Shown piece by piece: positions 1 through 4,916 of a stretch of 6,112 bases of DNA (position 1 is the stretch's first letter; each line of letters begins with the position of its first letter). The DNA is from Methanomassiliicoccaceae archaeon (GTDB taxonomy: Archaea > Thermoplasmatota > Thermoplasmata > Methanomassiliicoccales > Methanomethylophilaceae): contig WQXR01000074.1 of NCBI GenBank assembly GCA_009784745.1, positions 1 through 6,112 of the forward strand. Direction: 5' to 3'. Under the pieces are notes generated by a model. The model worked only from the letters and a program-made list of their open reading frames with translations. It searched no databases and was not told where the DNA came from. The translations under genes were made by a program, and so were the position numbers.

Positions 1-60
1 GTTCTTGCGAAGGATATGCTGCTCTTCACAGTAAAATAGTACATGTGCAACGCAGCGGGA

Positions 61-624
61 TCATATCATCTTCAGCATATCCGCGTTTGTGATCACACCG
101 ACTATCTTTCCTTTTCTTGAGACGAGCACAGCGTTACAGTTGCTCATCATCAACGTTATCGTGGACATTGGTGTATTTTCCGTAACAACGGGAAAGGACT
201 CGTCCATCACTCTTGCGATACTCGTTTCAACAATTTCGTCCATGGTCTTTCCTTGGCGAACCTGTTCAAGTATGCTGCGTTCGGATATGCTTCCCACGGG
301 AACATCACCTTTGAACACCGGTAACTGCGAATAACCGGTCGTTTTCATAAGATCGGAAGCAACTCTTACCTTGTCGGTGCATTGCACCGTAACAACACCT
401 TTTGATGCAACGTCCGCCGCGGTCAGACTTTTGTTGTTCGTATTCCTCATTTCCTCAAGCGTTTCAAATAATTTTACAATTGTTGCGTAACTTGCGGATA
501 TCGTGTTCCTTTCCACTTTTGCTATCGTGCTCTGACTTATCCCTGATGCAGCGGCGAGTTGTGCCTGAGTTATATCTAACCCTTTTCTCACTTTCCTGAT
601 CTCTGATGCAGACGGAAACTTCAT
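61..624 (-). CDS. XRE-type HTH transcriptional regulator with C-terminal CBS domain pair
   Basis: Predicted cytoplasmic DNA-binding regulator of 187 aa, a usual length for archaeal HTH-CBS proteins (COG3620-like). Residues about 6-58 form an XRE/Cro helix-turn-helix: 'DITQAQLAAASGISQSTIAK' carries the two helices, followed by 'VERN'. Residues about 73-123 are a first CBS domain (VASKGVVTV ... SQLPVFKGDVPVGSISERSIL) and about 137-187 a second (ARVMDESFPVV ... NAVLVSRKGKIVGVITNADML). CBS pairs of this kind bind AMP, ATP or SAM, so it probably senses an adenosyl ligand; which one cannot be read here. The gene is divergent from SAM synthetase with 100 bases between the start codons, so control of that gene and of itself is a natural hypothesis. 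The ATG at 624 is supported by a TATA-like box 24 bases upstream and the absence of a Shine-Dalgarno sequence, which fits a leaderless message. It is complete and ends in TGA. Confidence 0.9.
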   Translation of the reverse strand: MKFPSASEIRKVRKGLDITQAQLAAASGISQSTIAKVERNTISASYATIVKLFETLEEMRNTNNKSLTAADVASKGVVTVQCTDKVRVASDLMKTTGYSQLPVFKGDVPVGSISERSILEQVRQGKTMDEIVETSIARVMDESFPVVTENTPMSTITLMMSNCNAVLVSRKGKIVGVITNADMLKMI

Positions 625-640
625 ATTTTTGTATCTTTTT

Positions 641-654
641 ATTCATATATGAAT
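641..654 (-). promoter_or_regulatory. Palindromic TATA box of the HTH-CBS gene, possible operator
   Basis: ATTCATATATGAAT is a perfect 14-bp palindrome. Its centre lies about 24 bases upstream of the ATG at 624, where an archaeal TATA box would place transcription start at or near the A of the start codon. No Shine-Dalgarno sequence precedes that ATG. Because the symmetrical sequence covers the TATA element, a dimeric HTH protein binding here would block TBP, so autorepression by the HTH-CBS protein is plausible. The TATA function is well supported by position; the operator role is inference. Being symmetrical, it could also weakly drive transcription towards the SAM synthetase gene. Confidence 0.6.
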
Positions 655-670
655 TTTTACGTCAATTTAG

Positions 671-678
671 TTTATGTA
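671..678 (+). promoter_or_regulatory. Possible TATA box of the SAM synthetase gene
   Basis: TTTATGTA lies about 50 bases upstream of the ATG at 725 and would place transcription start near 700, giving a leader of roughly 25 nt. The match to an archaeal TATA element is moderate. Unlike the other promoters in the window, this one would give a message with a short leader, consistent with the Shine-Dalgarno-like sequence before the ATG. The palindrome at 641-654 is an alternative TATA element for the plus strand. Confidence 0.4.
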
Positions 679-712
679 TTGAGAATTACTCACATGTCTG
701 TTAACACTTTAT

Positions 713-720
713 GGGGTTAT
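713..720 (+). promoter_or_regulatory. Shine-Dalgarno-like site of the SAM synthetase gene
   Basis: GGGGTTAT matches the archaeal Shine-Dalgarno sequence GAGGTGAT at six of eight positions and ends four bases before the ATG at 725. It supports that start and marks this gene as having a leader, in contrast to the apparently leaderless genes elsewhere in the window. Confidence 0.45.
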
Positions 721-724
721 AACA

Positions 725-1924
725 ATGACAAAGAACATCTACGTTGAGGGTATCAGCGAAGTACCTGTTCCGATGGGAAAAGTAGAACTCGTGGAAAGAA
801 AAGGCATAGGACATCCGGACAGCGTCGCTGACGCTTTGGCTGAAGAAGTGAGCAAGGCGCTGTGTAAGATGTACAAGAAAGAATTGGGAACTGTTCTGCA
901 TCATAATACTGATGAGACTCAGATCGCCGCAGGTCAGTCGAGTCCGAAGTTCGGCGGCGGTGTTATCGTCGATCCCGCTTATATCTTACTTGTCGGAAGA
1001 GCAACGACACATCTTAAGGATCGTGATCTTCCATGCAAACCGACCGCGCTGAAAGCGGCACGTGATTACCTTAGGAAGACGTTCCCTAACCTGAACGTCG
1101 ATTCCGATATCATTCTGGATGCGAAATTGGGGCAAGGTTCTGACGATCTGAGAGGTGTATATCAAACATCTAAATTCTTAGCGAACGATACGTCATTCGG
1201 TGTAGGGTACGCACCGTACAGCCTTACCGACAGAGCAGTTCTGGAAACGGAAGAGTACATAAACGGTGCTTTGAAGAAAGTGTTACCGGAAACTGGTCAG
1301 GACGTCAAAGTAATGGCCTCAAGAGTGAATAAGACGTTAACGATGACCGTTGCATGCGCAATGGTCGGGAAATACATCAAGGACGCTGATCATTATGTTT
1401 CCGCTGTGGAAGAGATGAAGAGCAAGGTCTACGACAATCTACTGAAGATCGTTGGCAATGATCTCAAAGTGAAACTTGATGTCAACACCGGCGACAACAT
1501 CAAGAAGAAGGTGTTCTACTTAACATGTACGGGACTGTCACAGGAAATGGGTGACGACGGTTCCGTAGGACGCGGGAACAGAGCGAACGGTCTGATCACA
1601 CCGTACAGACCGATGAGCATGGAAGCAACTTCCGGAAAGAACCCGATAACGCATATCGGAAAGATATACAACGTTATGTCAAAGATCATAGCAGAGGACG
1701 TCTCAAAGAAGATACCTGCTGATGTTGAAGTTCGTGTCAGATTACTGTCGCAGATAGGAAAACCGGTATCGCACCCTCTCAACGCGAATGTGCAGTTGGT
1801 GACGAAAGATCAGTCGAAGATAGCAAAATGGAAGAAGGAAGCGGAAGTTATCGTAGAGAACTGGTTAGATAACGTCGATAAAGTATCTGAAATGATAATC
1901 GAAGGGAAAGTGAGGACGTTCTGA
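725..1924 (+). CDS. mat: Archaeal-type S-adenosylmethionine synthetase (methionine adenosyltransferase)
   Basis: Cytoplasmic enzyme that makes S-adenosylmethionine, phosphate and diphosphate from ATP, methionine and water (EC 2.5.1.6). At 399 aa it has the normal length of the archaeal family (COG1812), which is very divergent from bacterial MetK. Recognisable motifs in order are GIGHPDSVADAL (27-38), HHNTDETQIAAGQSSPKFGG (59-78), LDAKLGQGSDDLRG (131-144), NDTSFGVGYAP (154-164), NTGDN (254-258), and the glycine-rich stretch at 270-290, which contains LSQEMGDDGSVGRGNRANG; this is followed by SGKNPITHIGK (303-313). All the expected family motifs are present, so it should be active. The ATG at 725 has a Shine-Dalgarno-like sequence just upstream. 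The gene ends in TGA one base before the TTG start of the next gene, which implies co-transcription and probably coupled translation. An HTH-CBS regulator is divergent upstream. SAM feeds methylation, radical-SAM and polyamine reactions. Confidence 0.97.
   Translation: MTKNIYVEGISEVPVPMGKVELVERKGIGHPDSVADALAEEVSKALCKMYKKELGTVLHHNTDETQIAAGQSSPKFGGGVIVDPAYILLVGRATTHLKDRDLPCKPTALKAARDYLRKTFPNLNVDSDIILDAKLGQGSDDLRGVYQTSKFLANDTSFGVGYAPYSLTDRAVLETEEYINGALKKVLPETGQDVKVMASRVNKTLTMTVACAMVGKYIKDADHYVSAVEEMKSKVYDNLLKIVGNDLKVKLDVNTGDNIKKKVFYLTCTGLSQEMGDDGSVGRGNRANGLITPYRPMSMEATSGKNPITHIGKIYNVMSKIIAEDVSKKIPADVEVRVRLLSQIGKPVSHPLNANVQLVTKDQSKIAKWKKEAEVIVENWLDNVDKVSEMIIEGKVRTF
1910..1915 (+). promoter_or_regulatory. 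Shine-Dalgarno site deciding the TTG start at 1926
   Basis: GTGAGG lies inside the last codons of the SAM synthetase gene. It ends 10 bases before TTG at 1926 but 25 bases before the first in-frame ATG at 1941. The spacing favours the TTG as start, although translational coupling with the upstream stop codon could also set it. Confidence 0.4.
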
Positions 1925-1925
1925 T

Positions 1926-2510
1926 TTGAAAATAATTGATATGCCTCAGTACGGCCCGATGTTCAGGTTCGGCGACACGAACGTGTATTGGGCGTTACAT
2001 CTCCTTTCCGACGGCAAACGTATCGGACGTAAAGTTTTAGCGGAACTGGTGGGAGTGGGCGAAGGCAGTATGCGCCGTATACTGGACACGTTGAAAGAAT
2101 GGGAAATGATATCCGTAAAACAAACGGGCATAACAATAACAAAGACAGGACACGGATTCTTGAACGAGATCCCCGTTAAAGTATTGAACATGGATTTCGG
2201 TGACGTAGTTCTGGGAAAATATCAGCAGGCGATCAAAGTATCCGGTGTTGCGTCCAAGATCGAGAATGGGATGCAGCAGCGTGACGCCGGAATTAAAATG
2301 GGTGCATCAGGATGCACGACGATACTTTTCCGAAACGGTATACTGATGATGCCGCCGGATTGGGATCTTGTCAAAGAAAGACCGGAAATAGCGGAAAGGA
2401 TAAAGAAGAACGTGAATTTAGGTCAGGACGATGTTATCATAATCGGCGGTGCCGACAATATGCATTCTGCGGTGAACGCCGCATTGGCGGCGGCGTTCGA
2501 ACTGTTCTGA
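1926..2510 (+). CDS. Winged-helix DNA-binding protein, DUF4443-like, in an operon with SAM synthetase
   Basis: Protein of 194 aa with a predicted N-terminal winged helix-turn-helix at about residues 18-80. The stretch IGRKVLAELVGVGEGSMRRI (33-52) looks like the recognition region, and ISVKQTGITITKTGHGFL (62-79) like the wing. A separate C-terminal alpha/beta domain at about 92-194 has two glycine-rich strands, GIKMGASGCTTILFRNGILM (122-141) and DDVIIIGGADNMHSAVNAAL (168-187), which could form a ligand pocket. This layout resembles archaeal DUF4443 proteins, whose function is not established; the family name is from memory of the pattern. The gene begins one base after the SAM synthetase stop, so the two are probably one transcript. 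A TTG start at 1926 fits the ribosome site; the alternative is ATG at 1941, five codons later (MPQYGPMF). It could be a metabolite-responsive regulator of the SAM or methionine pathway, which is inference from context only. It is complete and ends in TGA. Confidence 0.75.
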   Translation: MKIIDMPQYGPMFRFGDTNVYWALHLLSDGKRIGRKVLAELVGVGEGSMRRILDTLKEWEMISVKQTGITITKTGHGFLNEIPVKVLNMDFGDVVLGKYQQAIKVSGVASKIENGMQQRDAGIKMGASGCTTILFRNGILMMPPDWDLVKERPEIAERIKKNVNLGQDDVIIIGGADNMHSAVNAALAAAFELF

Positions 2511-2515
2511 TATCT

Positions 2516-3721
2516 TCAGTAATCATCCCTGAGCAGAAAATCCGCCATCTTACAGCATATGATGCCATCTATGTCTGCATTCAGTATTCCGTCATCAAGC
2601 GTTACCACATATTTGGGAAAGTTGTCATCTATCCCTTTTAAATTTCCGAACTCACGCTTCATGACCTTGTCACTGCTGAGTTCTAACGCAGTTTGCACGT
2701 AAACATAACGTCCATTCTTTATTCCGACAAGGTCAACTTCCTTTCCGTCGTTGTCACCTATCCATACAGTATATCCTCTGCTCCTCAGCTCCAGATAGAT
2801 GATATTTTCCATATATCCTGCGATATCGTCCGCTCTGAATCCTAAAGTGGCGTTCTTGATGCCGATGTCACCGAGATAGTATTTGTAATTTGATGTTAAA
2901 TGGATCTTACCTTTAATGTCAAATGTTTGCACTTTGTTTATAAGATATGCATTTTCCAGATATTCAACGTACGAGTACACCATATCTTTGCCTATGCTTT
3001 TATCGTTTGAACGAAGTGATGTGTAAATATTGTTGACGGATGTCACATTACCGATGTTATCGCACATGAATGCTAAGATCCGATACAGAACATCGGGATT
3101 CTTTACAGAATATCTTCTTATTATGTCACGCATCATGATCGTGTTCACGATATCTGTTATCTCCTTGTATGCTTCTGATTCTTTGTAATTATTGCACCAG
3201 ACCGAAGGGAAACCTCCGTAACGAAGGAATTTTCTTAATGTTCCGTTCTTATCATGTTCTCTTCCGTATGCCTTTTCGAAATCGAGACATTCCGAGAATG
3301 TCAACGGAAAAACATCCGTTATGTTGAGCCTCCCGCTGAGATATGTTGCAAATTCTCCCGAAAGAAGACGTGAATTGGATCCTGCGAGATAGATGTCACA
3401 GCAGTTCTCTGCTATCAGTGAGCGTATAACAGATTCCCATTCCGTGACGTCCTGTATCTCATCGACAAATAGAAAATTCTTTTTTTCCGGTATGAGTGAA
3501 CTTTTGATCATGGTGTAAAGTTTTTCAGGGTCTCGGTATCCTCTGTTATCCCATAATTCCATATCAACAAATATTGTGTTGTTATCTTTCACGTTATCAG
3601 ATATCATCTCTAAAAGTGTTGATTTTCCGCTCCTTCTTATTCCCGTCAATACTTTGGCGTTCCTGTTGCCCATGTATGGTGTGATGTGAGATATGTAACG
3701 CTCGCGTTCGACGTTATTCAT
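2516..3721 (-). CDS. AAA_14/DUF4143-type P-loop ATPase
   Basis: Predicted ATPase of 401 aa with the two-domain plan of the AAA_14-DUF4143 family, which is abundant in archaea and many anaerobes and has no settled function. The Walker A motif is GIRRSGKS (27-34), Walker B is FLFVDEIQD (83-91), and the sensor-like strand is IYLAGSNSRLLSGEFATYLS (110-129), followed by R131. A winged-helix-like middle region (about 205-270) leads to the DUF4143 part. There, ENIIYLELRSRGY (305-317), GKEVDLVG (326-333) and YVYVQTALEL (339-348) mirror a PD-(D/E)xK nuclease fold in which the usual lysine position holds Gln343; this change is common in the family, so nuclease activity is doubtful. The length is normal and the gene intact. 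The ATG at 3721 lies about 26 bases from a TATA-like box, with no Shine-Dalgarno sequence. Its stop codon is five bases from the stop of the convergent DUF4443-like gene. The surrounding repeats suggest specific control. Confidence 0.88.
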   Translation of the reverse strand: MNNVERERYISHITPYMGNRNAKVLTGIRRSGKSTLLEMISDNVKDNNTIFVDMELWDNRGYRDPEKLYTMIKSSLIPEKKNFLFVDEIQDVTEWESVIRSLIAENCCDIYLAGSNSRLLSGEFATYLSGRLNITDVFPLTFSECLDFEKAYGREHDKNGTLRKFLRYGGFPSVWCNNYKESEAYKEITDIVNTIMMRDIIRRYSVKNPDVLYRILAFMCDNIGNVTSVNNIYTSLRSNDKSIGKDMVYSYVEYLENAYLINKVQTFDIKGKIHLTSNYKYYLGDIGIKNATLGFRADDIAGYMENIIYLELRSRGYTVWIGDNDGKEVDLVGIKNGRYVYVQTALELSSDKVMKREFGNLKGIDDNFPKYVVTLDDGILNADIDGIICCKMADFLLRDDY

Positions 3722-3722
3722 G

Positions 3723-3752
3723 TATTCATGAGGACATTACATGAATATAATA
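3723..3752 (-). promoter_or_regulatory. ATPase promoter with an inverted repeat over the TATA box
   Basis: Read on the minus strand, TATTATATTCAT (3752-3741) contains a TATA-like element centred about 26 bases upstream of the ATG at 3721, so the message is probably leaderless. A perfect inverted repeat, TATTCATG (3723-3730), nine-base spacer, CATGAATA (3740-3747), covers both the TATA element and the expected transcription start. A protein bound to it would exclude TBP or polymerase, so this is a good candidate repressor site. The symmetry is seen directly; its use as an operator is inference. Confidence 0.55.
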
Positions 3753-3760
3753 CTGCCGAT

Positions 3761-3780
3761 GTTTCGGCTGTACCCGAAAC
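3761..3780. repeat. 20-bp dyad repeat, copy 1, upstream of the ATPase promoter
   Basis: GTTTCGGCTGTACCCGAAAC has perfect 7-bp arms, GTTTCGG and CCGAAAC, around CTGTAC. It ends about nine bases upstream of the ATPase TATA element, where an archaeal regulator could act. Copy 2 lies exactly 40 bp away. Nothing suggests that it is coding. It could also fold as an RNA hairpin if the region is transcribed. Confidence 0.7.
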
Positions 3781-3800
3781 ATTCCTAAAAAAAGTGATGT

Positions 3801-3820
3801 CTTTCGGCTGTACCCGAAAC
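3801..3820. repeat. 20-bp dyad repeat, copy 2
   Basis: CTTTCGGCTGTACCCGAAAC differs from copy 1 only at its first base, which shortens the dyad arms to six base pairs (TTTCGG and CCGAAA). The start-to-start distance of 40 bp is close to four helical turns, so two bound proteins would lie on nearly the same face of the DNA. The 20 bp between the copies are unrelated to the repeat. It lies about 30 bases upstream of the TATA box of the plus-strand gene at 3880, so it may act on both divergent genes. Confidence 0.7.
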
Positions 3821-3849
3821 AAACACCATATTTTGCTGCCTTTAACGAG

Positions 3850-3858
3850 AAATATATT
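3850..3858 (+). promoter_or_regulatory. TATA box of the TIM-barrel gene, leaderless promoter
   Basis: AAATATATT is a strong archaeal TATA-like element, preceded by a purine-rich CGAG that could serve as the BRE. Its centre is 26 bases from the A of the ATG at 3880, and no Shine-Dalgarno sequence lies before the ATG. Transcription should start at or beside the start codon, which supports 3880 as the start. Confidence 0.65.
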
Positions 3859-3879
3859 AACGCATCTTTCCATGCGCAT

Positions 3880-4857
3880 ATGATGGAACACCTGTTCAGT
3901 ATATCCGCATATGATTTTGATCTTAACGAATACGGCGGGATGCACGACGCAATTCGTAAGATAAGAGATTCCGGTGCGGACGGTATCGAATTACTCACGG
4001 GATATTTCGATCCGGATACGGCGTTCAACGGAATTGTAAAAGGTATTCACCTTCCGTATGCAACAGATTGGTATTCGCCTTGGATCGGTGATATGAGGTA
4101 CATTGACACGGTGGAAGAGGAGAATATCAAATACCGATCGTACGGACGTAACAAGAACGAGATGATAAAGACAATAAGAAAAGCGATCGATCATGCTTCC
4201 GTTCTCTTGCCGGAATACGGAGTATTCCACGCTTCCAATACGAGAATGGATGAGGTAATGTCATTTTCTCATAAGGACAGTGATGATGATGTTCTCAGCG
4301 CGGTCGCCGATCTTCTGAATAACGTTGCAAAGACGTTCGTGAACGGCGAACCGCCGTTCAAATTGCTTTTAGAAAATCTTTGGTGGCCCGGATTGACGAT
4401 GAAGGATGATTCCGGATATCGTATGCTAAGCGAAAAATTAGAATTCGATAACTGGGGATTATGTTTAGACACGGGTCACTTAATGAATTATCTGGGTCAT
4501 TGCAGGGAAGAAGAAAAAAGTATTAACGACGTTCTGAAAATTATCAGTTCATATCCTCGTGAGATGAATGAAAGAATTGAATTGATACATCTTCACATGA
4601 GCCTCTCCGCAGACTATACGGAACGGTGCGTTGAACATCCTGTTAACTTTGAGATCACCAACGACAATGACATGATATCGAAAGCCTACGAACATGTTGT
4701 TAATATCGATCAGCACAGACCGTTCACGAACAAACTCTGTACGAAGATCGTTTCTTTATTGAAACCGAATTACGTGACGCATGAGATATCAGGAAAAACT
4801 GCGAACGAAAGATTGAAAGGATTCACGGAACAGTTGTCGCTGTTCAGTAAGATGTGA
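3880..4857 (+). CDS. TIM-barrel sugar isomerase/epimerase or AP endonuclease 2 family protein
   Basis: Protein of 325 aa resembling the xylose isomerase-like TIM-barrel superfamily (PF01261), which contains sugar isomerases and epimerases, inosose dehydratases and endonuclease IV. The start of the barrel is visible at AIRKIRDSGADGIELLTGYF (24-43), with GIHLPY at 55-60. Candidate metal ligands sit at the expected strand ends: H117 (VFHASN), E165 (LLLENLWW), D197 and H200 (GLCLDTGHL), H237 or H239 (LIHLHMS), and E302 (VTHEI). This set suggests an active divalent-metal enzyme, but the substrate cannot be told. Endonuclease IV is less likely because its full set of histidines and its characteristic motifs are not evident. 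The protein has no signal peptide or membrane segment and should be cytoplasmic. Two ATGs (3880, 3883) are adjacent; the TATA box favours the first. It is divergent from the ATPase gene and is followed by a separately promoted UbiA gene. It is complete and ends in TGA. Confidence 0.75.
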   Translation: MMEHLFSISAYDFDLNEYGGMHDAIRKIRDSGADGIELLTGYFDPDTAFNGIVKGIHLPYATDWYSPWIGDMRYIDTVEEENIKYRSYGRNKNEMIKTIRKAIDHASVLLPEYGVFHASNTRMDEVMSFSHKDSDDDVLSAVADLLNNVAKTFVNGEPPFKLLLENLWWPGLTMKDDSGYRMLSEKLEFDNWGLCLDTGHLMNYLGHCREEEKSINDVLKIISSYPREMNERIELIHLHMSLSADYTERCVEHPVNFEITNDNDMISKAYEHVVNIDQHRPFTNKLCTKIVSLLKPNYVTHEISGKTANERLKGFTEQLSLFSKM

Positions 4858-4888
4858 AAGAACAGAAAGTTGGACAAAAGAGGCACTG

Positions 4889-4896
4889 ATATATAC
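4889..4896 (+). promoter_or_regulatory. TATA box of the UbiA-family gene, leaderless promoter
   Basis: ATATATAC is centred about 25 bases before the ATG at 4917, in the 59-base gap after the TIM-barrel gene. The spacing predicts transcription from the start codon itself and shows that the UbiA gene need not depend on read-through. A second AT-rich element, TATATTA at 4901-4907, is an alternative and would place the start inside the coding region. No clear Shine-Dalgarno sequence precedes 4917. Confidence 0.6.
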
Positions 4897-4916
4897 TTTG
4901 TATATTATGGCCGTTC

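Noticed and set aside
1..44. Short open stretches at the left edge: plus-strand VLAKDMLLFTVK ending at TAG 37-39, and a minus-strand ATG at 44 reading MYYFTVKSSISFAR off the edge.
   Set aside because: Twelve and fourteen codons are too few to recognise a gene, and no ribosome site supports the minus-strand ATG. Either could be a real gene end, but neither can be supported here.
716..723. GTTATAAC, an 8-bp palindrome just before the SAM synthetase ATG, as an operator.
   Set aside because: It is short, overlaps the ribosome-binding region, and could easily arise by chance.
2511..2515. Shared terminator between the convergent DUF4443-like and ATPase genes.
   Set aside because: Only five bases separate the stop codons; no hairpin or T-run is present there, so the transcripts probably overlap.
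2312..2641. 109-codon plus-strand frame across the end of the DUF4443-like gene and into the ATPase gene.
   Set aside because: It is out of frame with two convincing genes, crosses their convergent junction, and its composition is not protein-like.
3761..3780. The hairpin read as an intrinsic terminator.
   Set aside because: No T-run follows on either strand, and it lies upstream of both divergent genes rather than after a stop codon.
3686..4028. Reading frames on both strands through the divergent intergenic region that translate the 20-bp dyads.
   Set aside because: They overlap the start of well-supported genes, show no recognisable domain, and run through promoters and repeats; they look like chance frames.
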